Counted from the first letter of the stretch, positions 32,700 to 45,080 are shown. The stretch: DNA of 64,000 nt from Chlorops oryzae (GCA_020466095.1 CM035806.1:114552950-114616949); one strand, 5' to 3'. Made by a program: numbers and translations. Notes: generated by a model from the letters alone, not told the origin.

Positions 32700-34985
32700 A
32701 ATGCTTTTTGCCCATCTATGCCAGAAAATATAAAAAGTGAAAAATTGGATGACTATTACGTTGTCAAGATATGCAAACAGGAAGAGAAACCAGAACGAAA
32801 AAATTTAATTCTGAGCAAGTTAGCAAATAGTTTTCCTTTTTATCACAAAGAAAAACTCATAAATCTTTGCTCAGAATACACGGATGTATTCGCTTTAGAG
32901 ACTGGTGCATGTATCTTCAATAATTTCTATAACCAAAAATTATATATATTTGAAGGATATAACGCCAGTACATATCAAAAATTTTAGGACTACTCATAAC
33001 CAAAAACCCGAAAAAAACAAACATTTTGAAAAATTAATATCCGACGACATAGTTGAACCCTCAATTTCAGAATACAATAGCCCTATCCTTCTAGTCCCAA
33101 AAAAATCCTTACATAACTCTTCCGAAAAAAATAGAGACTCGTAATTGATAACAGACAGGTGAATAAGATATTGGCAGCCGACAAGTATCCTTTAGTAAGA
33201 ATTGACGATATACTTGACCAATTAGGCCGCGCAAAATTATTTTCTTGTCTAGATTTAATTTCCGGATTTTACCAAATATAATAAGACGAAGATTCACGCA
33301 ACATAACATCCTTCTCGACAGAACAAGGTTCGTTCAGATTTAAAAGGCTCCCATGCGGACTCAAAATTGCTCCAAATTCCTTTCAAAGGATGATGAATAT
33401 TGCCTTTTCTGGACTAGGCCCCAGTAAAACATTCGGACTCAAAATTGCTCCAAATTCCTTTCAAAGGAAGATGAATATTGCCTTTTCTGGACTAGGCCCC
33501 AGTAAAATATTATCTTTATGGACGATTTCATTCTAATAGGTTGTTCCGAAAATCATATGCTAAGCAACTTAAAAGAAATTTTTGAAATATCGTCGTTGCG
33601 ACTTCGATATTGTCGATATTGAGCACCCGTATCACCTCCTTTCGGATATACATCCTTATGCGAAACACCCTGTATATGGTAGAAATTTTCTTATAAAAAG
33701 TGATAACACACCGCTCACATACTTATTTGATATGAAGAGCCCCTCCTATAAAATAACCAGAATGAGACTAGATCTGGAAGAATTCGACATTGAAAACACT
33801 GCAATTATAAAAGTTTTAATCAGATCGAATTCCAAGATCAATTCTCCACAAAAAAAACCAAAAAAATTTACAATGCTATTACCTTCAATGAAATGAAAAA
33901 ATTACCAAGCCTAAAATTTATTACAAAAAGGTGCACCAAAAATATAGAAGAATCCTCCAATTTAATTTTATTTCATGGAAAAAGAAAGATATTTGAAATA
34001 AATGCTAAAGAGTTTAATGGTAAAGAGAAAATTGCATTAGTGCAATTGTTTCTCAAACTTGAAAAAGCAGTTGGCAATACTAACTTTAAATGCCTAAAAA
34101 TCGCGATCAATGACAATTTATTATATTATGTAAACAATGAGGAATTAAAGAAAATAGGCAACGATGTATTGAAAAAGGTAGATACAGCAATAACACCAAA
34201 GCCGCTTTAAATCACTTCACTAACACAGAAATAAGACATTTTGAAAAAATATCATGAAGACCCTGTATTTGGAGGCCACCCAGGTATCACTCGACTTTTC
34301 ACAAAACTTAGACGATTTTATTCAGGGAAAGGCATGTCTTCAGACGTGAAGTCTTATATTAAAAACTGTGAAAAATGTAAACAAAACAAATCGGGTAAAA
34401 ACAATGTAGAACTACTGGTTATCACAAGCACACCAGTAAAAGCTTTTGATGTAGTACAAAAAGACACCGTAGGACCTCTCCCTAGATCCTTCAACGGCCA
34501 CGAGTATGCTCTCACTATAATTTGTGATCTAACTAAATTTCTTGTTACAGTAGCTATTCCAAATAAGTTTGCAAATACAGTAGCCAAGGCAGTAATCGAA
34601 AATTGCATATTAGTCCATGGACCCATTCAACGAATCCTCACTGACATGGGCACCGAATATAAAAACCAATTATTCGAAAAAATATGCAAGTTGTTAGAAA
34701 TTGAGATTAAAACATTTACAGCATACCACCATCAAACATGAATACATAAGATCATATATATCTACAGATAAATTAGATTGGGACCACTGGCTCAAATATT
34801 TCACGTATTGCAACAATACGACGCCATCAACCACTCATAGCTACACACCCTTTAAACTAGTATAAGGCAAGACAGCAGTTCCATATGATTTTATGTTAAC
34901 CGGTAAAGAAGATCCAATTTATAACTTCGACGACTATAAAGCCGAACTTATATTCAAACTCCAAACAGATCAGAAACGCGCAGCA
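32700..34985 (+). pseudogene. Ty3/Gypsy retrotransposon pol remnant
   Basis: Gypsy-type pol in order, in several frames: region before RT (32718-32985), ISEYNSPILLVPKKS (about 33060), IDDILDQLGRAKLFSCLDL (about 33205), then a Pro-Cys-Gly-Leu-Lys RT block followed by a ~78-bp tandem duplication (33359-33514), FMDDFILIG (about 33520), RNase H (NTPLTYLF, about 33705), integrase zinc-binding and core (34241-34741: FGGHPGITR, CEKCKQNK, TDMGTEYKNQLFE) and NNTTPSTTHSYTPF (about 34810). Stops and shifts are numerous. It is cut at 34995 by another LTR element. gag and protease are missing. Non-functional. Confidence 0.88.
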
Positions 34986-34995
34986 AGTTTACTGG

Positions 34996-35804
34996 TGTTA
35001 TACTCTACGGTGCAATTGCCTAACGCCGTGGCACTTGGGTAGGTACGCACGTCAGGCAAGTACACCGTAGGATATAACCGGGTCCTTTAAACAAATAAAA
35101 AGGAACACAAAAGATTTCAATTAATATTCCTTTTATTTAATTCAGTTTAAAACAACTTTTGCCGTTATTATTTAATGTGACTACTCTATTAACTTCTCCG
35201 TCGTGGCCCTTTGGTGAGTACGCTCGCAGAAGTCCTCTTCCAGTCGTCGAAGCTCCGTTTATATAGATCAATATTGCCGATCTGGCAATATTGAATATTC
35301 CCATGATCCGCGATCGTCGTCGATTCTTCCCGAACATATTGCATAATCTTGACCGCGACCTTCACCCGCAACTGTACCAACATTGCCATATTGTTGTTGT
35401 TGCTACATGAAGCTATTCCGATGTTTCTATTGCTTCTTTTGTAGTTGTTCTTGTTGTTGCCAGCGATCGGATTGCAATTGTACATTCGCTGTGCCAGTGC
35501 TGAGATTTGTCAATAGTGAATATACGGTGCCTGTGTTGTTGTTGCTAGTTGTCGCCCTGCATATGCATGCACCGTGCTTGTGCTTAATGTTCTTGTAATT
35601 TCCAGCGATCGGGTTGCGCATATGCTTACGCTGGTGCTGGTGTTGTTGTTGTAGTAGCCAAACTGTCTCTTTCAGCGGTTTTTGCTGGCCGTTGCTTTTC
35701 AGTAGCGTTGAATCACCTTGTCGAATAAATTCATAAGTGCAGGTCACTGCCTTTAGTTTGCAGTTTAAGGTGACCACATGTGAGTTTGGGAGAGACTCAC
35801 AACA
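34996..35804 (-). mobile_element. LTR of a Gypsy-like retrotransposon (minus strand)
   Basis: On the minus strand it runs from TGTTGTGAGTCTCTCCC (35804) to GTAGAGTATAACA (34996), 809 bp with TG...CA ends. A purine tract lies directly before it, marking a 3' LTR. A TATA motif (TATATAAACGG) is at about 35252-35262 and an AATAAAAGG polyadenylation-like signal near 35130. No second LTR is visible, so it is truncated or continues with unrecognised internal DNA to the right. Confidence 0.68.
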
Positions 35805-35818
35805 TCCCTCCCCCTTTG
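35805..35818 (-). other. polypurine tract before the 3' LTR
   Basis: Minus strand AAAGGGGGAGGGA immediately upstream of the LTR start TGTTGTGAG, as expected for plus-strand priming. Confidence 0.65.
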
Positions 35819-36733
35819 AAGAAAGTCGCAACAAGACGACGATAGAAAACTCCGAACTGAATGCTCCTTGTCATGCATCAGTTCGATTAAATTGTGGCGG
35901 TTGAGATTTTACTGGATGATTTTCATGTTAATGTTGCTGTTGAAAGTTCTTTGGAGCACATAGCGATCGGAAGATAATTTGTTGAAAGCTATTTGTATCG
36001 CAAGTCTGATTTCACTTTGGCGATGGCTGGAAGAGGTAAACATTCTCGCTGTTCGTCCTTCATGTTTTAATAAGGCTTGGTGCATAGTGACGTGCATCTG
36101 CTTACCACTAGACTGTGTCACATTATTACAAAGCTGTAATTTGTTGCTGTTTTATTTTGAATTGATCTGGCCATCTGCAGTTTTGGGTAAAACATCATCT
36201 TCGGTTGACAGTTTAGGGCAGAAGTTCTAAGTGATGACTTATTGCTAACTTATTGCGTAATTTAGACGTTATTGTAATTGTTAACAAATTTTCTCTTTTA
36301 GAATTTTGTTTTGTGTTCTACATCTTTCTTAATTAACATTTTATTTTGATCGGATTTTAAAAGGTTTTTAATAAAATTTGTTTTGTAATCGATCCCTTCC
36401 CCCTCTTTGAGGAAAATTGCAAGTTTACCCTTTTTATAAGATTTTTTTCCTTCTATAAAATCCTGTATAAAAAAAATTTTATTCAATTTTTTTCTTGTTA
36501 ATTGATATACTTTAATGAAAAACTTAGATTATGTAAACTTTCCTTCACATAAAAAGCTGAACATTTATAAAGTTAAGGTACACATATTCTAAAAATAAAA
36601 CTTTTTTCTTTCATTCTTCCTCTTTTAAAATTTGTAACATTTTTCGATTTTTTATTGAATGAAGTTTTAATTAACTGATTTTAGGTTTAAATTACTGTCT
36701 TTTTTATTTATCGATAGTTATATATTTTTGTAT
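35819..36733. other. noncoding, probably internal LTR-element DNA
   Basis: No recognisable protein on either strand. The first 300 bp next to the purine tract should be the 3' internal region of the minus-strand LTR element; the rest is A+T-rich and unassigned. Confidence 0.35.
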
Positions 36734-37448
36734 TACAGGAGATTTCCGATTTAACTAGTATTCGCGTTAGCGAGTTTCGCATTTAACGAGCATTTAAATT
36801 CGGTCCATTGAGTATCTTATATAACGAGCAAACTGGCACAAAAATTTTTTTGTGCACTCGGTTTAGCGAGCAACTTAAGAAATCAGTAAAAAACCATAAA
36901 GAGAAACAAAGAGGAATCCAAGAAGTAGTTAAGCGAGGAGTCTAAAAGCGCGTGTGCTGCGCCAACTGCCACAAAGAGTCAATGTATGAAAAGTAGTTCA
37001 ATTTTACGTGACCTGCGTGAAATCGAAAAAGCGCAGGCGCTGTTGGACTTACCGCTTTAATTGTGCACAGTTGTTCAGTGATGTAAATTTTTAAGACCCC
37101 ACGTAAGCATACGTTAGTAGAAATGAGTCGCGTACCAACCTAGGGACTAGGAGGGTCTTTGCCCCACTACGATTCTTGGTCTTAGGTGGAAGGAACTACG
37201 AAAATTAAAAGGAAAAAATTGTGGAAAATTCTTTGCCCCACCCGGAGGAAGTTGGATTGCTACAGGTCTGGTATAAATCAGACTCGCCATGTAATCAAGC
37301 AAAAGATTTCTCAAACCCCTCCCCCTTTTTTAACGCAAAAATACATTTTTCTTCTGGCAACACTGCAGTTGTTTACTTATCATCATTACTCTTTGACAGT
37401 AAACTCTCAATTCAATTCATCAAATTTTCTTTGAATATTTGTTAAAAA

Positions 37449-38213
37449 AACGGGTTTTCAGCAAACTTTAAACTAACGGTCTTCCGTAAATAAAGCATTC
37501 TGAGAAATATTTTGTACTACATGTTGAATAATTTCATATCTAGAAGCTGTAAAAATATCGCGCAATTGAAAAGACCTAGGTTAATTTTCCCCCTTTTTTG
37601 GTTCGGTTTATAAAAGAATGCCCCATATTACCTATGTATTTTATAATTTCAACAAAACGTGATCTCATAAGTTTTTTACTCTGTGTGCATAGACGTTATG
37701 TATATGGGTCATTCTTTTACAAATCGAACACATTTTTGGACTGAATATCCCCGATTGCTCCAAAAAGTTTTTTACAGTTTCTACAAATGAAGCTATTCAA
37801 TATGCAGTACAAAATTTTTCTCGAAATGCATTATTCACGGAAGACCGTTACTTTAAAGTTGCTGAAAATCTGATTTTTTGTTAAATTATCTGATTTTAAA
37901 AACCTTATATCTCCTGTTGCACTTGGCCGATTTGACTCGGATTTTCACTTCTTGATAGATAATTTTATGCGCTTTAAATCTGCGTTCATATTTTTGGCAT
38001 ATGTTTTATAAAACACATAGAAAAATACAGTTGAATTTTTAAAATTCACTTTTGGAGCAGGCGCCCCAAAAATAACATATTTTTTCCAACACCATTGTGT
38101 GCGCCATAATTTTTTCCTTAATATAAACTTTTTTCTAGAATAGCGTTTTTTGTTATTTGAAAGTTATTAACCATTTTATAACGTGAAATCTGTAATTCCT
38201 TAAAACATAAAGT
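37449..38213. repeat. left palindromic arm with a second internal hairpin
   Basis: 37795-38213 is the inverted copy of 40978-41400 (shared CACGGAAGACCGTTACTTTA, GGAGCAGGCGCCCCAAAAAT and GCGCCATAATTTTTTCCTTA). In addition 37449-37632 is inverted relative to 37700-37870 and direct relative to 41320-41490, so the arm end itself was duplicated in inverse order. Confidence 0.72.
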
Positions 38214-38609
38214 CATACAATAAAAAGATAAAAAATTAATTACGCGTACTTTATATCTAATTAATTCATCAAAAGTATAATAAGTAGATAGGCAGGTGTA
38301 CAAAAATTTCGCGTTATTTGCAAACGTTAATTTAAAGCAGGAAACAGGCTTGTATGATTTGAAATAACAAGTATAATGCTGCCCATTAACTATACAATCT
38401 ATTGTACGATTTGCCCTGATTGTACTACAAATCGTTTCGTTAGTAGGCTTGTACTATAAGTGCCTAGCTGTTTGACGGCTTGTTTGACGAAGTTTAAAAC
38501 GATTTGATTTTTTTGGGTTGTAGTACGATAGATTGCTACGTTAGTGGAAGAATTTGACAGATTTTGTCGCTTTGTCGCAGCATTTTGCGGTAGAAATTTT
38601 CTTTTAAAA

Positions 38610-39488
38610 ATGAATGCGAGCGAAAAATTAATTAGCTTCATAGAAGCATATAAAAGCTTTGAAGAATTATGGAATAGCAAGTGCGAAAAATACAAAAATA
38701 AATTTGCTCGCACAAATAGCTACGAAAAATTGCTCGCAGAATATAGAAATATAGAGGAAGATGCATCAATGGACAAAATGAAAAAGAAAATTAACAACAT
38801 GCGTACTGCATATCGCCGGGAGTTGAAAAAAGTACGTGATAGCGAAAAGTCTGGTGCTGGTGATGAGGACATATATATACCAACCCTATGGTATTTTGAT
38901 CACATGCAATTTCTACAGGATCAAGAGACAATAATACCTGGACTGTCTTCAATGGATTGTACTGATGAAGATGAGGAGAATTGTAGTGTGAAAGTGAGTA
39001 TTATAAAATATTTATATTGGTATAAATAGAAAATAAATAAACAAATTATATTATAATTTTTCCAGTTACCAAAAACCAAAAGAAAAAAACAAGAAGATCC
39101 GAAAATTGAATTTTTAAGAAAGGCCACTGAGCATTTAGAAGGAAAAACAAATGACAAAAGGGACGAAGCCGCTATTTTTGCCGACGGCTGGGCATGTTCT
39201 ATGAGGAAAATGGCACCAGAACAACAGCTATACGCTAAACAAGCTGTCGATGAGATAATGCTTCTGGGCCAACTAAATAAATTGAACTTAAACTATTTGC
39301 AAAACACGGCTACATCCTCATCTCACATTTCAACAAGAACAAGTACTCCGCGTCTGATTTCTGCACCGCTTGTCAGCACCGCCAACGGAACCAACATTCA
39401 AATTGTACCACAAAGCCAACGACGAGCAAATATAGTGTATCACTATGAAAATTTTAATGATTTGTTTGCTGATGAGCAATATCAGTAG
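38610..39488 (+). CDS. MADF-BESS DNA-binding protein of the Harbinger element, two exons
   Basis: Exons 38610-38993 and 39066-39488 join in phase 0 across a 72-bp GT-AG intron to give 268 aa. The N-terminus is a MADF domain (about residues 6-95: LISFIEAYKSFEELWN ... YEKLLAEYRNIEED ... MRTAYRRELKKV ... LWYFDHMQFL), a Myb/SANT relative that binds DNA. An acidic linker (DEDEEN) and a basic stretch (KTKRKKQ) follow, then a BESS-like helix (MAPEQQLYAKQAVDEIMLL). Harbinger elements use such a second protein to bring the nuclease to the ends. The start at 38610 is preferred because MADF follows at once; the frame also opens 66 bases upstream. Convergent with the transposase. Confidence 0.85.
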
Positions 39489-39543
39489 TTTCTATATGAT
39501 TTTTTTACTAAAGTTAATAAACATAAGAAACTGAATACGAGTA

Positions 39544-40765
39544 TTAAACATTCAAACAGTTTATTATTTCGCAAAATTGTCGTCGAATTTCTTTGGCCTC
39601 ATTACATGAGTTTCTTTGAGTTGTGACTTCCAAAGACATGACTTCTTCGCAATTTTCACTGCTTGCGCATGCCAAATTTCTTTCACGTCTGCGTAAAAAA
39701 TTGTGCAAATAGCAACAAGTCAAAACGATTATTCCTGCTTTTTCCGGCTGAAGGTTAATGGTTGTCCGTAGCACGCGAAATCGGGACGTTAAAATTCCAA
39801 AGGCATTTTCTATTTTCACTCTTGCTGAGCTAAGCCGTTTGTTGTATACTATTTCTTCTGGAGTTAAAGAACCGTGCGCAAATGGTTTCATTATATTTTG
39901 CCGCAATGCAAATGCGCCGTCTGCAACAAAGACATAGGGCAATGCATCTTTTCCCAAAATAACAGACTGAGGTTGAGGTAGATCCAGCTCATCATTTTCC
40001 ATTTTCCTGCAAAATTTTGTGTTCGCAAACACACCTCCATCAGAAATTCTCCCATTCGCTCCCACATCGACCATCAAAAATTCGCTATTGCTATCAGCGA
40101 TTGCCATTAATACTATACTGAACGTTTTTTTATAGTTGAAGTAGAAAGATCCCGATTTTGCTGGCTTTGTTATATGGATGTGTTTGCCATCCAATGCTCC
40201 TAAGCAATGTGGAAACTTCGATTTCGCATAAAAATTTTCTGCTACATTCAACCATTCTTGTTCAGACGAAGGTACCTGCAACAGTTTTAGCTCTCAGTTT
40301 TTTTTTTTTTTTTTTTTTTAATTTTCGATTAAAAACCTTAATACATCCTTTTAGAACTTTTATGATGGCTTCGCAAGTCTCCAAGACAATACGACCGATC
40401 GATTGCGCAGATACTGCTGACGAAAATTTAAGGTCTTCATAACTATTTCCCGATGCAAGGAATCGTAGTGTTACTGATAATCGCCTCTCTGCACTGATAG
40501 CTTCTTTCATTTGAGTATCTTGCTTTGCTATATATACACTGACTCTTTTCAAAAGGTAGTCGAATGAAACATCGTCCATTCGCATATAATTTATGAAATC
40601 CAGCGGCTCTGTTTCCCTTAACGTTTTAAGCAGCTTCCCATTCGAATACTGGTCTTTCTCCCGAATCCACATTCTTGTGCGTTTTCTTTTTTTCCTAATT
40701 TTGTTTTCTTCTTCATCTGTTAACTCGTTTATAACGAAAAGGGCCAAAACATCCGTGTCCATCAC
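39544..40765 (-). CDS. PIF/Harbinger transposase (DDE_Tnp_4), two exons, intact
   Basis: Exons 40765-40337 and 40275-39544 join across a 61-bp intron to give 386 aa, a normal length. The catalytic triad is present: D172 in LGALDGKH, D262 in FVADGAF, E299 in VKIENAFG, with SDGGVF between. The N-terminal half has the helix-rich region (DDVSFDYLLKRV ... RRLSVTLRFLASGNSYEDL). The acceptor TTGCAG|GTACC is good; the donor AAG|GTTTTT is weak, but this junction restores the family's usual VPS-x-EEW boundary. The intron contains an A run of about 23 on the coding strand, liable to slippage. No stop or frameshift is otherwise seen. Confidence 0.87.
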
Positions 40766-40977
40766 AAACGTCTCTACACTTCAATTCTTAGATAAAAATG
40801 ATGTTTGACGCAAATCAATAGAGCTGTTTGAAAGTTAGTGGCGAGGCATACTATCTGCAGTACAATCGCAATCGTACGACAGATTGTATAGTTAATGGGC
40901 AGCATAACTCCCTAAATAAAAATACATAGCCACCTCGATTGCGAGATTTAAAATTAATGAAATTTTCTTCGAATATG

Positions 40978-41480
40978 TTTTAAGGAATTACAGATTTCAC
41001 GTTATAAAATGGTTAATAACTTTCAAATAACAAAAAACGCTATTCTAGAAAAAAGTTTATATTAAGGAAAAAATTATGGCGCACACAATGGTGTTGGAAA
41101 AAATATGTTATTTTTGGGGCGCCTGCTCCAAAAGTGAATTTTAAAAATTCAACTGTATTTTTCTATGTGTTATATAAAACATATGCCAAAAATATGAACG
41201 CAGATTTAAAGCGCATAAAATTATCTATCAAGAGGTGAAAATCCGAGTCAAATCGGCCAAGTGGAACAGGAGATATAAGGTTTTTAAAATCAGATAATTT
41301 AACAAAAAATCAGATTTTCAGCAACTTTAAAGTAACGGTCTTCCGTGAATAATGCATTTCGAGAAAAATTTTGCACTACATGTTGAATAGTTTCATGTCT
41401 AGAAGCTGTACCAAAAAATTTGCGCAATTCGAAAGACCTAATTTCATTTTTTCTCTTTTTTTGTTCGGTTTATAAAAGAA
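40978..41480. repeat. right palindromic arm
   Basis: Inverted partner of 37700-38213, differing at few positions by eye (for example GTTATATAAAAC against GTTTTATAAAAC). The Harbinger insertion lies between the arms. Confidence 0.72.
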
Positions 41481-41984
41481 TGCCCCATATGTTTAATATG
41501 AACCAAAATGAAGAGCTGTTATGTTGTTTTTTTTTTTTTTTGTTATAATAATTCTTTTGAAAAAAAAAATTGTTTATAAGCCCAATTTATAATTTTAATC
41601 TCTTACAATAAGAAAAAAATGATTTATTATCGTACTCAATTTAACGAGAAATTCGATTTAACGAGAAGTGCTGGCAACATTGAGCTCGTTAAATCGGAAA
41701 TCTCCTGTATCTCAAAAACGAATTAAGATAAAAAGATGAAAAAAATGGCCGCTGATAGCTTATAAAACTGAAAACTAAACAAAATTTTTAATTTTACACT
41801 GAGAAAAAAACTTTCACAAGAAAGAAAATAAAAATTTAAAAAAATCTTTCAGTGTATTCCCGTTTTCGCGCCACTTTCTCGATACTTCTAAAAACTACCT
41901 CTGAGTATGAACTTTAACTTAAAATTTTTTATCAAAATCAAAAGGTAGTTTTAGGAGATATTAACAAAAACGTAAGCCCGTATA

Positions 41985-42368
41985 CAGGGCCGGCGGAACG
42001 AAAATAGTGAAGGTGGGTACATTAACGATGGGCTTTGAAGGAGTGATGGGGAAGGGGCGGTCGGGGGGTACGTGTTTTGCATTTCAATTTGCATTCATAT
42101 GCTCCTGCGTATAATTGGTCCTTATTTTGAAATAAAGCTAGAAAATTATTATTATTGTTAAAGTTGACACCTTGCTAAATTCACTTTATTTAATAAAGCA
42201 TCATTCGGTTTTCGCAGGCCAGTCAAATTTTTTTTATTAAACACAAAACGATTAAAAAGAAGTCTTCGTTGGTATTGGGCATTCTGTTGTTATTGCTTTT
42301 AGATCAAGCTACTTTTTCAGATGGGTATGTAGCACTACCAACCGTGCCCACTACTAACGCCGGCCCTG
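41985..42368. mobile_element. hAT MITE with CAGGGCCGGCG ends
   Basis: CAGGGCCGGCG...CGCCGGCCCTG with 8-bp flanks CCCGTATA (41977-41984) and CCCATATA (42369-42376), one mismatch. Length is 384 bp, noncoding. The ends fit the common Tip100-like hAT group. Confidence 0.75.
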
Positions 42369-42376
42369 CCCATATA

Positions 42377-42788
42377 GACACTCTCAGTACTGATATGCTG
42401 CACTAGACATGCGTTGCACGATACTCAAATATTCATTTTTGCGTGGGGTCATTTATAATTTGTAGAGTAAATGGCTCACAATTAACTATTATTCGGATTG
42501 AGAATTTTTTCAAAAACAGCAAGTAAGGATTCCGCTTAGCAGCATAATATAATTATAAACAGTAAAAATTTGCGAAACAGGTATAGAGATTTGTTGCACA
42601 ACATATTGCGATTTGATTTCATGTTTTATTTTCATATATTATTGCATATATTTTTTATGCAACAAGATCTTATATACACCTATTATATACACCTATTATA
42701 TTTATTTTTTATATTTTGGTAACAGCTTTTACATTAAACAGTGTTAGAGGTGTAAGTTTTGAAATTAAAACACATTCGATTTCTTTTA
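42377..42788. other. noncoding A+T-rich spacer
   Basis: No gene, terminal repeat or tandem array recognised apart from a short TATTATATACACC duplication near 42670-42705. Confidence 0.35.
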
Positions 42789-43868
42789 ATTGTTTTGCTA
42801 GGTTTTTATTTCAACCGTCTCGGTCGTTGTTTTTCACTCTTCGTTAAATTGCATCTCACTTTAAATATCCATAAATGTAAAAACTTCATCTTAGAATTAT
42901 GCTTAAAATTATTTAAGACTCGGTTCGCTGACACGAAATTTGCTGCAGACGCTGCACTTCCCCGCTACTGTCTTCTCGCTGCGATTTCTGCCGACGGTTC
43001 TTTCGCGACTTTTCCGTAATCGCTTTGGACTTGCGTTCCGATTCTTCGTTTTCTTGCTTGAATGCAATATTTGGTTTGCACTCAAATGCTCTACTTCTTT
43101 GGTGCTTGTTGTTGCCTTCTTGCTTTCTTTATTCACTTAAGTGCACCAAATTAGGCTTTTTGGCTGTTGTTGTTTGTTACTGCATTCCTTATTTCGATCA
43201 GCACAGTGATCTCACAACATGTGTGACATGATCACAACATTTCGTCCCCCCGTTTTTTTTTAAATGAATCCGCATTCGTGCGGATCTTTAGGTTGGTTGG
43301 AGTAGGGCTGGGAGCTGGAATTGTGACGCCTTATGTCTTGTAGCAAAGTTGAAAACTTTGTGGACCATTCGCTGAGTCTGTTTGCACCACATCACATTTT
43401 GTTTACTTCTTCGCGTCAAATTTCTTGCCGCCACCTGTTTATAATTTGGTGACATTGGTATTCGGTAACTTCGGCTTTTCGTTTGATTTGACCGGCATCG
43501 CTATCATTGACTGATGACGAAATATTTCGGTCCAGGATTGCTGAAAGCTTGCTGCTCCCGAAAATTATGTATGCTTTTCGTTGGTGTGGTGTCAGTGGCG
43601 TTATCTTCGTCAGCACATACACATAATGGCTACGACGCAGAGAAGACCAATTTTCTTTGAAGGTGGCCCGCTGGAGAATCCCGGTATCTGGTTGAGGAAG
43701 CTGGTGTCCACCTCTAGCTGGATACCTCGCTGCCGTCATAGCTTGGACTTAAAATTTAAGGTTTTCCTTTATAGATATATATAGATATATATCATTAAAT
43801 ATTTTCTTATAATTGATTTTTTTTTTAATATTTTTTTCTTTTATTCTTTTCTATTTTCACATTCCTTT

Positions 43869-43998
43869 TTATACCTTTTCCGAAGGAAAGGGTATATTAA
43901 GTTTGGCACGGAGTATGTAACATACCAAAGGAGTCGCGATAGATATAGACATATATATATATTCTTGATCAGGGTGATAAGAGGAGTCGATCTAGCCA

Positions 43999-44042
<44 letters not shown>

Positions 44043-45080
44043 GGTCACACTTTAGTTTTTCGTAATTTACTCCTAAGCCATGAAAGATATCATATTGAAA
44101 TTTGGCATGGACTTGAACCAGGTAAATGTCCAAAAAACTGCATAAAAATTGTTTTCGTAGTCCCTCCTTGGGTCGTGGGAAGTGGTTCAGAAGTTTCAAA
44201 AATCACGATTTTTAAGGTTTTTCCTGGACAACTTTTTTACTATACATCCCAGCTTATTGAAATTTGGTGTGTGTATAGCTACAATGTAGACTTAAGCTTT
44301 CGCTGAAAAAAAATTGCGACATCGCTATAACTATGGTCATCATCCTACACATTAGAAAAAAACACTCTTTCTCTTATTCTCATATCTGTATACAAAAATG
44401 TTTTTTTTTTGCTTCTTCTGATTGTGTATTTTGCCGCCAAATAAAGTCGTCACTTAAGGTTAAAATTTGACCACCATTCGCGAAATTCGCAAAAATTTGA
44501 TTTTCACTATTTTGAATTGAGTATTTCGCAGCTAAACAAAATGTCCTCTAAGGGTTAAAATTTGATCAAGACCACCATTCGCGAAATTTGCAAAAATTTG
44601 GTTTTCACTAGTTTGAATTGAGTATTTCGCTGCTAGACAAAATGTCCTCTAACGGTTAAAACTTGATCAAGACCACCATTCGCGAAATTTGCAAAAATTT
44701 GATTTTCACTATTTTGAATTGAGTATTTCGCAGCTAAACGAAATGTCCTCTAAGGGTTAAAATTTTATCAAGACCACCATTCGCGAAATTCGCAAAAATT
44801 TGATTTTCACTATTTTGAAATGAGTATTTCGCTGCTAGACATAATGTCCTCTAACGGTTAAAATTTGACCATGACCACCATTCGCGAAAATTTTGTGCTT
44901 AATAATAATCTTGAGTTTTAGAAGCTAAATCGAAGAACAGATAAGTTATAAATAGATATCCAAGCTAGAACAACGAAAACGGCAGGAATTTTCGTTAAGG
45001 TAATGTTTTAACATATTTTAGGCTGAGGAAAAGGTATGTGTGCAATCGGCTTTGCCGATGTAAACTTCTTTACTTGTTTT
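43869..45080. mobile_element. DINE-type repeat, copy 6 (third subfamily)
   Basis: Starts with ATACCTTTTCCGAAGGAAAG...GGTATA, has an eightfold CTGT microsatellite (44000-44042) and ends GGTATGTGTGCAATCGGCTT then TGCCGATGTAAACTTCTTTA...CTTGTTTT. Same design as the other DINEs but with its own sequence and its own internal minisatellite. Confidence 0.72.
44471..44890 (+). repeat. 101-bp tandem array inside DINE copy 6
   Basis: CCACCATTCGCGAAATT recurs at 44471, 44572, 44673, 44774 and 44875, an exact 101-bp period, with TGTCCTCTAAGGGTTAAAAT in each unit. Four full units plus a partial. Confidence 0.88.

Larger units (their letters stand above)
38377..40904. mobile_element. apparently intact PIF/Harbinger transposon
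   Basis: Termini TGCTGCCCATTAACTATACA (first 20 bp) on both ends, with similarity extending about 40 bp, and a perfect 3-bp duplication TAA (38374-38376, 40905-40907). The 2528-bp body holds two convergent genes: a MADF protein on plus and a DDE nuclease on minus, each uninterrupted after removing one short intron, with stops about 55 bp apart. Complete autonomous architecture. Confidence 0.92.
36736..41707. mobile_element. pogo/Tigger-like element with palindromic interior, host to Harbinger
   Basis: Termini CAGGAGATTTCCGATTTAAC (36736) and its complement ending at 41707, each with TA outside (36734-36735, 41708-41709). Subterminal ACGAG/GCGAG words recur. CAG ends plus TA fit pogo/Tigger elements. 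The interior carries long inverted arms (37700-38213 against 40978-41480) around the Harbinger insertion. No pogo transposase remains. Confidence 0.68.

Noticed and set aside
34996..35804. Plus-strand frames rich in Cys/Leu (for example 35383-35598) as a membrane protein gene
   Set aside because: They lie in an LTR read on the wrong strand and come from TTGTTGTTG runs.
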